Source of the DNA: Micromonospora humi | GTDB taxonomy: Bacteria > Actinomycetota > Actinomycetes > Mycobacteriales > Micromonosporaceae | Reading direction: 5' to 3' | DNA length: 64,000 bases | Assembly: GCF_900090105.1 (NCBI RefSeq) | Contig: NZ_FMDM01000002.1 | Coordinates: 422,995-486,994 of the forward strand | In this document: in pieces, positions 7,962-15,915 of the stretch | How the letters are laid out: every line of letters starts with the position of its first letter | Numbering within the stretch: the first letter of the stretch is position 1 | Notes under the pieces: generated by a model | Database searches by the model: none | The model's input: the letters and a program-made list of their open reading frames with translations, nothing else | What the model was told of the DNA's origin: nothing | Made by a program: the position numbers and the translations under genes

Positions 7962-10031
7962 ATGGCCGCCACCGTTCCCTCCCCCGAGAAAGTGGGTGCT
8001 CCGATGCAGCGGAGCGTTCCCGGCCCGGCGGGCCGTCCGTCCGTACCGAAACTCCTCGCCGTCGTGGCCACGGCCGCCGCCCTTGTCGTCCCGCCCGGCG
8101 CCGCCACGGCGTCGCCCGCACCGGCCGGCCCCGCCGTGGTGACGACGCGGGCCGCGCTCGACCCGGCGCTGGTCGCCGGTCGCGGCGCCCGGGTCGACTA
8201 CCTGGAGCAGGAGGCCGAGCACGCCCGGACCACCGGCACGGTCATCGGCCCCGACCGCTCCGCCTACACCCTGGCCGGCGAGGCCTCCGGCCGTCGTGCC
8301 GTGCGCCTGCTCCCCGGCCAGTACGTCGAGTTCACGCTGCCCCGCGCCGCCAACGCGCTCACCGTGCGGTACAGCATCCCGGACGCGCCGGGCGGCGGTG
8401 GCATCACCGCGCCGCTGCGGGTCGCCGTCGGCCACGCGCCCGCGCGCACCATGACGCTCACCTCGCGGTACGCCTGGCTCTACAACCAGTACCCGTTCAC
8501 CAACGACCCCGACGCCGACCTGCTGCACCCGGACTGGTGGATCACCGAGTGCTCCTGCGTGCCGGCGGCCACCACGCCGGCACCGACGATCAGCAAGCCG
8601 TTCCGGCCGCACCACTTCTACGACGAGCAGCGGATGCTGCTCGGCCGGACGCACCGGGCCGGCGAGGTGGTGCGGCTGACCGCCCCCGCCGGGACGGCCG
8701 CCGCCTGGACCGTGATCGACCTGCTGGACACGCACCTGATCGTGCCGCCCCGGGTGCTCCCGCACGCGGTGAACGTGCTGGCCTTCGGCGCCGACCCGAC
8801 CGGCCGGCGGCAGTCCGCCGATGCGTTCGACCGGGCCGTCGCCCACGCCCGCCGGGTGCACCGCCCGCTCTACCTGCCGCCGGGCACCTTCCAGGTCGAC
8901 CGGCACGTCGTCGTGGACGACGTGACGATCATCGGCGCCGGCAGCTGGTACACCGTGGTGAAGGGGCGCGAGGTCGCCCTGGACACCCCCGCGCCCGACG
9001 GCTCCCGGCACACCGGGGTCGGCTTCTACGGCCGCGACGCCGCCGACGGCGGCAGCCGCGACGTGCACCTCTCCGGCTTCGCGGTCGAGGGCGACGTCCG
9101 TGAGCGGATCGACACCGACCAGGTCAACGGCGTCGGCGGCGCGCTCAGCCACAGCACGATCGACGGCCTCTACCTGCACCACACCAAGGTCGGCATGTGG
9201 TTCGACGGGCCGATGACCGACCTGCGGGTCACGAACACGGTGATCGCCGACCAGATCGCCGACGGGCTCAACTTCCACACCGGCGTCACGCACTCCTCGG
9301 TCACCGACACGGTGGTCCGCAACAGCGGCGACGACGCCCTGGCGATGTGGTCGGAGGGCACCGCGAACGCGTCGAACACGTTCGCGTACAACACGGTGCA
9401 GTCACCGGTGCTGGCCAACGGCATCGCGCTCTACGGCGGCGCCGACCTGACCGTCGCGCACAACCTGATCGCCGACCCGGTCCGCGAGGGCAGCGCCATC
9501 CACGTCGGCGCCCGCTTCGGCGCGGAACCGTTCGCCGGCCGGATCCGGATCACCGGCAACACCACGGTCCGGGCCGGCACCTACGACCTCAACTGGAACA
9601 TCGGCCTCGGCGCGATCTGGTTCTACGCGCTGGACCGCAGCATCGACGCCGACGTCCAGGTCGTCGGCGACGCCTATCTGGACAGCACCTACAACGCGAT
9701 CATGTTGGTCAGCGACTGGCCGGTGAAGGACAGCGTCCGCATCGACGGCGTCGCCTTCCGCGGCATCCGGGTGGACGGGACCGGCACCTCGGTCGTCAGC
9801 GCCCGATCGGCCGGCGGGGCGAGCTTCGCCGACGTCGACGCGCGCCACGTGGGAGCGGTCGGGGTCAACAACTGCGGCTCGTTCCACTTCACGCCGGCCG
9901 GTTCGGAGTTCCGGCTGACCGACCTCGGCGGCAACGACGGCGGTTGGCTGGCGCCCTGGCTGCTGCCCAACACCATCACCTGCGACGACCGACCGCCGGT
10001 GGTGCCGCCGCCCCCGCCCGCCCCCTGGTGA
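7962..10031 (+). CDS. Secreted GH87-like alpha-1,3-glucanase (mycodextranase)
   Basis: A 689-residue exported enzyme. ATG 7962 is chosen because CAGGA lies 5 bases upstream; ATG 7938 and ATG 8004 are in frame. A signal peptide (KLLAVVATAAALVVPPGAATASP) is followed by a CBM35/6-like beta-sandwich (QEAEHARTTG...YVEFTLPRAANA) and a long right-handed beta-helix starting at FGADPTGRRQSADAF. SGDDALAMW contains Asp457/Asp458, the acidic pair expected in the GH87 active site, as in the truncated paralogue at the window start. A loop with CSCVPAATTPAP is absent from that paralogue. The protein ends in a short Pro tail. Role: endo-hydrolysis of alpha-1,3-glucan or nigeran outside the cell. It is transcribed divergently from lacI. 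Confidence 0.78.
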   Translation: MAATVPSPEKVGAPMQRSVPGPAGRPSVPKLLAVVATAAALVVPPGAATASPAPAGPAVVTTRAALDPALVAGRGARVDYLEQEAEHARTTGTVIGPDRSAYTLAGEASGRRAVRLLPGQYVEFTLPRAANALTVRYSIPDAPGGGGITAPLRVAVGHAPARTMTLTSRYAWLYNQYPFTNDPDADLLHPDWWITECSCVPAATTPAPTISKPFRPHHFYDEQRMLLGRTHRAGEVVRLTAPAGTAAAWTVIDLLDTHLIVPPRVLPHAVNVLAFGADPTGRRQSADAFDRAVAHARRVHRPLYLPPGTFQVDRHVVVDDVTIIGAGSWYTVVKGREVALDTPAPDGSRHTGVGFYGRDAADGGSRDVHLSGFAVEGDVRERIDTDQVNGVGGALSHSTIDGLYLHHTKVGMWFDGPMTDLRVTNTVIADQIADGLNFHTGVTHSSVTDTVVRNSGDDALAMWSEGTANASNTFAYNTVQSPVLANGIALYGGADLTVAHNLIADPVREGSAIHVGARFGAEPFAGRIRITGNTTVRAGTYDLNWNIGLGAIWFYALDRSIDADVQVVGDAYLDSTYNAIMLVSDWPVKDSVRIDGVAFRGIRVDGTGTSVVSARSAGGASFADVDARHVGAVGVNNCGSFHFTPAGSEFRLTDLGGNDGGWLAPWLLPNTITCDDRPPVVPPPPPAPW

Positions 10032-10063
10032 CCTGGGCGCGGCCGCGCCTGCGCGACACCGCG

Positions 10064-10112
10064 TCGGGGAGGTGGCGGGATCGGATCGACCCTGATGCCG
10101 CCACCTCCCCGA
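10064..10112. terminator. Bidirectional terminator
   Basis: A perfect 15-bp stem (10064-10078 with 10098-10112) and 19-base loop lie between two convergent genes, the GH87-like enzyme and the polysaccharide deacetylase. It would serve both transcripts. Confidence 0.7.
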
Positions 10113-10125
10113 CAGGTCACCGGGA

Positions 10126-11175
10126 TCAGCCCGTGGTGCAGGAACGGATCTGGGCTCTGGCGCCGCTGTTGCCGTTCATCATCGTGGTGAAGCCGAAGGT
10201 GTTGCCGCTGCCGTTGGACCGCATCGTCATGACGTAACCGGTGTTGTCCCAACTGGGCGAGCCGTTCCAGGTGGTGACGATCCGCTGCGGCGCGGTCACC
10301 GCCACGACCACGGTCCAGTTGCTGGCTCCCTGAACCGTCACCGAGGTGTTGTACCGGTCACCCCAGACGTTGGGGGTCGTCGCCGTCGCGGTGCACCCGC
10401 CGGTGGGAGGCGGCGTGGTCGGCGTCCCGGTCGGCGGCGGAGTGGTCGGCGGCGGAGTGCCGTCCGGGGCCACCGCTCGGCCGGTGCTCGGTGAAATCAT
10501 GCCCGGGCAGAGGTTACGACTGCTCAGGTTGGCCATGATCTGCGGAATCGCGTCGCGGGTGTTCTGAATGCCGTCGTGCATCAGGATCACCTGGCCGTCC
10601 TGGAGACGGCCGGCGTTGGAGACGATCTGGCTGACGCTGGCGCCGTTCCAGTCCTGGGAGTCGACGTCCCAGATCACCTGGCGCAGGCCGAGCGACGCGG
10701 CGACCGACTGCAGGGTCGAGTTGGTCTCCCCGTAGGGCGGGCGGAACAGCTGCGGCCGGACGCCGGTCGCCGACTGGATCGCCGAGTTGGTCTGGGAGAG
10801 GTCCGACTGCATCTGGCTCTGGCTCATCGAGGTCATGTGCGCGTGGTTCCAACTGTGGTTGGCCACCCACATGCCCGCGTCGACCTGCGCCCGCGCGGCG
10901 GACTGGTTGCTCTGCACGTTCTGCCCGACGTTGAACATGGTCGCCCGTACGCCGTTCGCGCGCAGCACGGACAGCAGTGCGCTGGTGCTGCCGGTCGGCC
11001 CGTCGTCGAAGGTGAGGCCGACGTACCCGTTGCAGGTGGCGGCGCTGGACGGAGTGGCGGCGACCGCGAGACCGGCGGCACTGAGCGCCACGGTGGAGGC
11101 GAGCACGGCCATCCGGACGGTGAGGCGCGATGTTCGGGGAGCGGACGGGCGGCGGCCGCCGATGCTGGCGTACAT
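10126..11175 (-). CDS. Secreted CE4 polysaccharide deacetylase with CBM2
   Basis: A 349-residue secreted enzyme. ATG 11175 follows AAGGAGG at 8 bases, which decides the start although the frame is open to 11613. A signal peptide (1-46) precedes a NodB domain (about 48-225) with all five CE4 motifs: TFDDG with Asp57/Asp58, the metal-binding HSWNH (His107, His111), RPPYG (145-149), DSQDW (172-176) and LMHD with His200. A Pro/Thr linker (240-258) leads to a C-terminal CBM2 (261-346, Cys-bounded, surface Trp residues). Together this suggests an acetylxylan esterase or chitin/xylan deacetylase that binds crystalline polysaccharide. Upstream lies a TTTTCCGGAA direct repeat that may be its operator. 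Confidence 0.93.
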   Translation of the reverse strand: MYASIGGRRPSAPRTSRLTVRMAVLASTVALSAAGLAVAATPSSAATCNGYVGLTFDDGPTGSTSALLSVLRANGVRATMFNVGQNVQSNQSAARAQVDAGMWVANHSWNHAHMTSMSQSQMQSDLSQTNSAIQSATGVRPQLFRPPYGETNSTLQSVAASLGLRQVIWDVDSQDWNGASVSQIVSNAGRLQDGQVILMHDGIQNTRDAIPQIMANLSSRNLCPGMISPSTGRAVAPDGTPPPTTPPPTGTPTTPPPTGGCTATATTPNVWGDRYNTSVTVQGASNWTVVVAVTAPQRIVTTWNGSPSWDNTGYVMTMRSNGSGNTFGFTTMMNGNSGARAQIRSCTTG

Positions 11176-11285
11176 GAGCAGGTCCTCCTTGGGACGGGTG
11201 ACACCTGACGACACGTGGGTCAATCGACACAAATAGATGCCACAGCGCTCGGAGTATGTCAGCGGCGTTTCGAACACGTCAATGA

Positions 11286-11308
11286 TTTTCCGGAAGTTTT
11301 CCGGAAAA
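11286..11308. repeat. Tandem palindromic TTTTCCGGAA element
   Basis: TTTTCCGGAA occurs at 11286-11295 and 11297-11306, an 11-bp pitch (one helical turn). The second copy is part of a perfect palindrome, TTTTCCGGAAAA (11297-11308). It is about 110 bases upstream of the CE4 deacetylase start, so it is a candidate operator for that gene. It resembles, but does not match, the CGAAA...TTTCG boxes of Streptomyces xylanase genes. Confidence 0.4.
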
Positions 11309-11309
11309 G

Positions 11310-11586
11310 ATCGGCCGGCCCGTGCAGGACCTCCGGACGCCGCAGCCGTCGCGGGTCCGGCTCCTCCCGGACCTGGCGGCGGGGCCGGCCAGCCGCTGTC
11401 CACCGCGCAGCGCGGCGATCGTGTCGGCATCGTCGGGGGGCGTGCCGGCCACTCCCGCCGCCCGGGCCTCGGCGGCGAGCCCGGCAGCCGAGAGGGCGCG
11501 AGCGAGCGGGGCGAGGGCCGCACCGGTGATCCCGGGCCGCGGCCGGAGCGGCGCGGTCCCCGACGTGGTGGTGCGCGTCGATGATC
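11310..11586 (-). pseudogene. Decayed amidohydrolase (TIM-barrel metal-dependent hydrolase) remnant
   Basis: Reading the minus strand from 11586, one frame gives IIDAHHHVGD, the N-terminal metal motif of amidohydrolase-2 proteins. A +1/-1 shift then gives GITGAALAPLARALSAAGLA followed by EARAAGV, which matches the next segment of the family. After an apparent internal deletion the first frame resumes with REEPDPRRLRRPEV, resembling the family's GEPDPRWL-type segment. No ATG/GTG sits at the proper start. The remnant is about 90 codons, against about 280 in intact members, and ends near the TTTTCCGGAA repeat. I judge it a frameshifted, truncated gene. Homology is from recognition only; a translated search of both frames would settle it. 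Confidence 0.55.
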
Positions 11587-11795
11587 CGTCGGCGGTCCCA
11601 GTTCCCGGACCACCGTCGGCCGGCCAGGCGTCCATCGACGTTCCAGCGTCGTTCGCCTCGTTCGTCACTCGGCCGACGGCGCGGGATGGCGTCTCCGCCG
11701 AGCCGGGGGCAGGCGATGTCGGCCGGGAGCGGCCCGAGCGGATGGAAAGACGCGACCGCCACCGGCGGGGCCGGTGGCGGTCGGGACGGGCATGT

Positions 11796-11838
11796 GAAGA
11801 AGGGGCCCCGCCTGCATCGCAGGCGGGGCCCCTTCTTC
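11796..11838. terminator. Very stable terminator after the sigma factor gene
   Basis: A perfect 20-bp stem (11796-11815 with 11819-11838), 3-base loop ATC and GGGGCCCC core lies 4 bases past the sigma factor stop. The TTCTTCC and GAAGAAG flanks make it usable in both directions. Confidence 0.8.
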
Positions 11839-11842
11839 CTTC

Positions 11843-12652
11843 TCAGGCCTCGGCGAGCTGGCCGCGCAGCTTGGTGAGCGCGCGGGCGAGCAGTCGCGAC
11901 ACGTGCATCTGGGAGACACCGACCCGGGTGGCGATCTCGCTCTGGGTCAGGTTGCCGTAGAAGCGGAGCGTGAGGATCTTCTGCTCGCGCTCGTCGAGCG
12001 TGGCCAGCGCCGGGCCCAGCGAGGCGCGCAGGTCGGCCAGCTCGTACTCGTTGTCCTCGGTGCCGAGGGTGTCGCCCAGCTCGGTGGCGCTGTCGCCGTC
12101 GCCGATCGGGGTGGAGAGCGAGACCGCGTTGTAGGCGCGGGCGCCCTCCAGACCCTCCAGCACCTCTTCCTCGGTGACGTCGAGGTGGGTGGCGATGTCG
12201 GCGACGGTCGGGGCCCGGTTGAGCGTCTGGGTCAGCGAGCTGTTCGCCTCCGAGATGCGCAGCCGCAGCTCCTGGAGGCGGCGCGGCACCCGGATGTTCC
12301 AGGTGCGGTCGCGGAAGTGCCGCTTGATCTCCCCGAGGATGGTCGGGATGGCGAAGCCGGCGAAGTCGACGCCGCGCGAGGCGTCGAACCGGTCCACCGC
12401 CTTGATCAGGCCCAGCGCCGCGGTCTGCGCGAGGTCGCCGGCCGGCTCGCCGCGACCGCTGTAGCGGGCGGCCAGGTGGTTGGCCAGCGGCAGCCACGCC
12501 TCGATGACCTGGTTGCGCAGGACGGCCCGCCGGGGGTGGTCCGCCGGCAGTTCGGCGAGCGCCGCGATCAGCTCGCTGGCGCGGTTCTCCTCACCGGTCT
12601 GCGGCGCGCGGTGCACCTCGGTGACGGACGGTGCCATGGTCATCGTGGTCAT
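11843..12652 (-). CDS. RNA polymerase sigma factor, SigB/SigF family
   Basis: A 269-residue group 3 sigma factor (stress/sporulation class). ATG 12652 is chosen for the GGAAGGG site 4 bases upstream; the frame is open to 12733. Region 2 is seen in YSGRGEPAGDLAQTAALGLI and FAIPTILGEIKRHFRDRTW, the latter a signature of the SigB/F/G group. Region 3 covers RVPRRLQELRLRI, and region 4 contains the helix-turn-helix LTQSEIATRVGVSQMHVSRL near the C-terminus. Such factors are normally held by an anti-sigma kinase and freed by a STAS antagonist. No RsbW-type gene is adjacent, but two STAS proteins lie 3 kb upstream (15535-16760). The transcript ends at the strong hairpin directly after the stop. Confidence 0.93.
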   Translation of the reverse strand: MTTMTMAPSVTEVHRAPQTGEENRASELIAALAELPADHPRRAVLRNQVIEAWLPLANHLAARYSGRGEPAGDLAQTAALGLIKAVDRFDASRGVDFAGFAIPTILGEIKRHFRDRTWNIRVPRRLQELRLRISEANSSLTQTLNRAPTVADIATHLDVTEEEVLEGLEGARAYNAVSLSTPIGDGDSATELGDTLGTEDNEYELADLRASLGPALATLDEREQKILTLRFYGNLTQSEIATRVGVSQMHVSRLLARALTKLRGQLAEA

Positions 12653-12708
12653 GCTGCCCTTCCTGTCCTCGGAGAACGGGGTGGACTCCCACACCGGTCG
12701 TGGGGGCA

Positions 12709-12738
12709 ACAGTAGACCAAAGGTCACCGGCAAATCAA
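12709..12738 (-). promoter_or_regulatory. Possible promoter of the sigma factor gene
   Basis: On the minus strand TTGATT (12733-12738) and TACTGT (12709-12714) are 18 bases apart, about 57 bases before the start codon. Both hexamers match the vegetative consensus reasonably well. I see no GGGTA-type SigB promoter. Confidence 0.35.
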
Positions 12739-12804
12739 CCGAACGGCCGATGGATGTTTAGCCTTAAAAGTGGACATAACCGCGACGGAGTTCGGAAATC
12801 GCGG

Positions 12805-13365
12805 TCAGCGGGGCATCAACGGCCGATAGTCGGCGGCGGTGAGCGGCAGCGCCGAGACGCTCCCGTCCGCACGGGGCACCTCCAACGGCTGCCCGTCGCG
12901 CCGGAACGCCACGCTGTCCACGTCCGGCCGCTGGGTGAGGCTGCACACGATCTGGCCATAGGCCAGCACCTCGTCGTTGCGGCGGGCGTCCTGCCCGGCC
13001 TGGCGCACGTCGATGGTGGCGACGTTGCCGGTCATCGTCGCACCGGCCACCACCACGGTGCCCGGCAACGCGGTGGCCAGCCCGCTACGGCGCTCCGCGC
13101 TGTCCGGCCCGGCCAGCAGGTGCTGCAGGTGGGCGTCCACCCCGGGCAGGCCGTCGACCCGGCGGTTGACCACCGCCAGCCCCTCGTCCCGCACGAAGCA
13201 GAACGGCTCACCCACCCGCCCGTCCGGATCGGCGGTGGACGTGCCCGCCGGCGTCGGGAAGCGGCCGGGCGGCTCCCGCACCAGCCGGGGCTCGTCGTCG
13301 ACCGGGACGCCGCAGCCAGCCGACAGGACGACCGCGAGCAGCGCCGGAACCAGTCGCCGGTTCAT
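12805..13365 (-). CDS. GerMN-domain lipoprotein
   Basis: A 186-residue lipoprotein with signal peptide and lipobox LSAGC (Cys18). The body (about 50-150) is a GerMN domain, as in spore germination GerM and in LpqB: FVRDEGLAVVNRRVDGLPG, then a segment of the form LTQRPDVDSVAF. Its ATG overlaps the stop of the histidine kinase gene (ATGA), so it is translationally coupled as the third gene of response regulator - kinase - lipoprotein. That order parallels mtrA-mtrB-lpqB, where the lipoprotein modulates the kinase, but LpqB is about three times longer, so this is a distinct minimal version. A role as extracytoplasmic modulator of the kinase is inferred. Confidence 0.85.
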   Translation of the reverse strand: MNRRLVPALLAVVLSAGCGVPVDDEPRLVREPPGRFPTPAGTSTADPDGRVGEPFCFVRDEGLAVVNRRVDGLPGVDAHLQHLLAGPDSAERRSGLATALPGTVVVAGATMTGNVATIDVRQAGQDARRNDEVLAYGQIVCSLTQRPDVDSVAFRRDGQPLEVPRADGSVSALPLTAADYRPLMPR

Positions 13366-14711
13366 CGGACCGCCCCCGGCAGTTCCACCCGGAACCGCGC
13401 GCCCGGGTGCCGGTCCCGCACCGCGGCCGTCCCGCCGTGCGCCGCGGCGTGCTGGGCCACCAGGGCCAGGCCCAGGCCGGTGCCGTCGGTGCCGGCCCGG
13501 GCGTGCGCCGCCCGGCCCCGGACGAACCGGTCGAAGATGGCTTCCCGGTCCGCCGCCGGCACACCCGGCCCGTCGTCGTCGACCTCCACCACGCCCACTC
13601 CGTCCACCGCGTCCAGGCGGACGGCGACCGGCCCGCCGCCGTAGCGCTCGGCGTTCTCCAGCAGGTTCAACAGGACCTGGGCGAGCCGGCGCCGGTCGAC
13701 CCACCACTGGTGCGGCACCCCGCCGCCGACCCGCACCAGGTCCTCCGGCAACGACCGCTCCCGGCAGGCGGCCCGCGCCAGCTCGGCCACGTCGACCGTC
13801 TCGCGGTGCGCCGGCTGCTCGGTGCGGGCGAGCTGGATCAGGTCGTCGACCAGGCGCTGGAAGCGGGCCACCTCGTCGGCGACCAGGCCGGCCGCGGTCG
13901 CGGTGCGCTCGTCCTGGTGCTCCTTGCGACGGTTCAGCACGCTGGCCGCCGCGGCCAGCGTCTGCAACGGGGAGCGCAGCTCGTGGCTGACGTCGGCGGC
14001 GAAGCGCCGGTCCCGGTCGATGCGCTGCACGAGCTTGTCCACCATCTCGTTGAACGAGCTGGACAGCCGGGTGAGGTCCGGGTCGGTGGTCGGGTCGAGC
14101 CGGGTCGCGAAGTCGCCGGCCGCGATCCGCTCCGCGGCGTCGGCGACCGCGGTGAGCGGCCGCAGACTGTTACGGGTGGCGTACCAGCCCAGCGCCGCGC
14201 CGGCTCCGGCGACCATGATGGCGACCGCGGTCAGCGCCAGCCCGACCACCTGGAACGTGTCCTCCACCTCGCGCAGCGAGGTCAGCTCGTAGTAGCCCAG
14301 CTCACCCGGGAGCGGGACGCCGACCAGCAGCGTCGGCTGACCGTCGAGGCGGATCCGCTGCACGGCCGGCTGGCCCTCGGCGACCACGCGCTGCAGCTCC
14401 GCCGGCACCGAGCTGGCACCCACGTCGGCGGTGCGGGCGTACCAGCCGGTGCGCAGGTGCAGCAACGGCCGCCGGGCGCTGCCGGTGTCCAGCGAGCGCA
14501 GCACGGCCACCACGTCCGGGGTGCCGGTGTCCAGGCCGGAACGGACCACCGCGGCGTCGTAGTACGCGGCCCGGACCGCGGCGCGCTCACGCTCGTCGAG
14601 CAGTGAGCGGCGGGTCAGGTCGTACGAGAAGAGGGCCATCAGCGCGGCGAGCAGCAGGGCCCCGACGGCGAACGCGGCGGTGACCCTGGCGCGCAGTCCC
14701 GGTCGGCTCAT
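13362..14711 (-). CDS. Sensor histidine kinase (OmpR-system partner)
   Basis: A 449-residue membrane kinase. The ATG at 14711 overlaps the response regulator stop (ATGA). The order is: a short cytoplasmic tail, TM1 (about 12-30), an extracytoplasmic sensor of about 120 residues, TM2 (154-176), HAMP (about 177-232, NSLRPLTAVADAAERIAAGD), HisKA with FAADVSHELRSPLQ and phospho-acceptor His243, then the HATPase_c boxes NLLENAERYG, DDGPGVP and GTGLGLALV. It should phosphorylate the regulator encoded immediately upstream. The signal is unknown; the co-transcribed GerMN lipoprotein suggests an envelope cue. Confidence 0.95.
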   Translation of the reverse strand: MSRPGLRARVTAAFAVGALLLAALMALFSYDLTRRSLLDERERAAVRAAYYDAAVVRSGLDTGTPDVVAVLRSLDTGSARRPLLHLRTGWYARTADVGASSVPAELQRVVAEGQPAVQRIRLDGQPTLLVGVPLPGELGYYELTSLREVEDTFQVVGLALTAVAIMVAGAGAALGWYATRNSLRPLTAVADAAERIAAGDFATRLDPTTDPDLTRLSSSFNEMVDKLVQRIDRDRRFAADVSHELRSPLQTLAAAASVLNRRKEHQDERTATAAGLVADEVARFQRLVDDLIQLARTEQPAHRETVDVAELARAACRERSLPEDLVRVGGGVPHQWWVDRRRLAQVLLNLLENAERYGGGPVAVRLDAVDGVGVVEVDDDGPGVPAADREAIFDRFVRGRAAHARAGTDGTGLGLALVAQHAAAHGGTAAVRDRHPGARFRVELPGAVR

Positions 14712-15382
14712 CGCTGCAGCTTGTATCCGAGGCCACGGAGCGTGACCAGGTGGCGGGGATTGGCCGGATCCGACTCGATCTTCTGTCGCAGCCGGCCCAC
14801 GTGCACGTCGACCAGCCGCTCGTCGCCGGTCTCGTACCCCCACACCCGGCTCAGCAACTGCTGGCGGGACAGCACCCGGCCGGCGTGCTCGGCCAGCTCG
14901 CAGAGCAGCCGGAACTCGGTGCGGGTCACCGGCACCGGCTGGCCCGAGCGGCGTACCTCGCCGGCCTCGGCGCTGATCTCCAGATCGCCGAAGAACTGGG
15001 CGGGCGCGGGGCCGGCGACGGTGCGAACCCGTCGGCGCAGGGCCCGTAGCCGGGCCGAGAGTTCCTTGATCGCGACCGGCTTGACCACGTAGTCGTCGGC
15101 GCCGGCCTCCAGCGCGGCGACGATGTCGTGGGTGTCGTCGCGGGCGCTGATCACCACGACCGGCACGTCGTCGTCGCGTCGCAGCTGACGGATGCAGTCG
15201 AAGCCGTTCATGCCGGGCAGCATCAGGTCGACCAGCACGTAGTCGGCCGGGTTCTCCCGCTGCTGGCGCAGCCCCTCCTCCGCAGTCGCCGCCCCGCCGG
15301 CGTCGTAGCCCTCCTCCTCCAGGGCGAGCTGCAGCGCGAGCCGGATACGGTCGTCGTCCTCGATCACCAGTACGGCCGTCAT
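14708..15382 (-). CDS. OmpR/PhoB-family response regulator
   Basis: A 224-residue regulator. The receiver domain (1-115) has the acidic pocket IEDDD (8-11), phospho-acceptor Asp52 (VLVDLMLPG) and Lys101. The winged-helix domain (about 130-224) ends in LVTLRGLGYKLQR, typical of the family. ATG 15382 is the start with the full receiver beta-1 strand; the ribosome site is weak, so a leaderless or upstream start is possible. It is the first gene of the regulator-kinase-lipoprotein operon. An 11-bp direct repeat of GTCATCSAACC at 15443-15464 sits in its promoter and suggests autoregulation. Confidence 0.94.
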   Translation of the reverse strand: MTAVLVIEDDDRIRLALQLALEEEGYDAGGAATAEEGLRQQRENPADYVLVDLMLPGMNGFDCIRQLRRDDDVPVVVISARDDTHDIVAALEAGADDYVVKPVAIKELSARLRALRRRVRTVAGPAPAQFFGDLEISAEAGEVRRSGQPVPVTRTEFRLLCELAEHAGRVLSRQQLLSRVWGYETGDERLVDVHVGRLRQKIESDPANPRHLVTLRGLGYKLQR

Positions 15383-15442
15383 ATGGGCATCATGACCGGC
15401 CGAACACGGGTCGCCCAATCGCGCCGGCCACTCACGGTTTTT

Positions 15443-15467
15443 GTCATCGAACCGTCATCCAACCGTC
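15443..15467. promoter_or_regulatory. OmpR-type direct-repeat box
   Basis: GTCATCGAACC (15443-15453) and GTCATCCAACC (15454-15464) are tandem 11-bp repeats followed by GTC, the classic geometry of an OmpR/PhoB-family dimer site. It lies 60-80 bases upstream of the response regulator and about 70 upstream of the divergent STAS operon, so it may govern both. ACGGTT at 15434-15439 is an inverted copy of the AACCGT half. Confidence 0.5.
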
Positions 15468-15534
15468 CGGTGACCTCCAAGGTCGGCGCACAAGGTGGGA
15501 AGCGCCCTCCGCACCCGTCCCGGAAGCGACCCCG

Positions 15535-15906
15535 ATGACCAGCACCCTGCCGTCCTCCCCGCCGGACTCCACCGTGCCGCACGTGCGCGTGGAAATCACC
15601 GATGAGCTGGACCTCGACGGGCTGCCCGAGGTCGCGCACGTGCTCGACCAGGTCCTCGCGCTACGCCCCCGGGAGGTGACGATCGACCTCGCCGGGTGCC
15701 GCCACGTGGACGCCGCCGCGATCGCGCTGCTGCTGGACGTGCACCGTCGCCTGAGCCGACGTGACGGGACTCTCACCCTGAGCAACCCGCACCCCCGGAT
15801 CCGGCGCATCCTCGACACCGCCGGGGTCGGCGCGACAGTGCCCGTCGTCGACTCGCCCCGCACGCCCGTCCGCGGCCGGGCCCGGGTCGCGTCCGGCCCG
15901 CGCTGA
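15535..15906 (+). CDS. STAS-domain protein (anti-sigma-factor antagonist-like)
   Basis: A 123-residue protein built of one STAS domain (about 17-110): VEITDELDLDGLPEV, then EVTIDLAGCRHVDAAAIALL and LSNPHPRIRRILDTAGV. In classical SpoIIAA/RsbV proteins the loop reads DSSG with a phosphorylatable Ser; here it reads VDAAA, so the usual Ser is absent and regulation by an anti-sigma kinase is doubtful. It may act as a constitutive antagonist or in another partner-switching role. First gene of a compact four-gene operon ending at 17071, divergent from the two-component system. Confidence 0.85.
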   Translation: MTSTLPSSPPDSTVPHVRVEITDELDLDGLPEVAHVLDQVLALRPREVTIDLAGCRHVDAAAIALLLDVHRRLSRRDGTLTLSNPHPRIRRILDTAGVGATVPVVDSPRTPVRGRARVASGPR

Positions 15907-15915
15907 GGAGGAGTG

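Noticed and set aside
11279..11668. An intact 129-residue protein on the minus strand.
   Set aside because: The frame has no ribosome site, and family-like segments lie partly in a second frame, which fits a broken amidohydrolase better.
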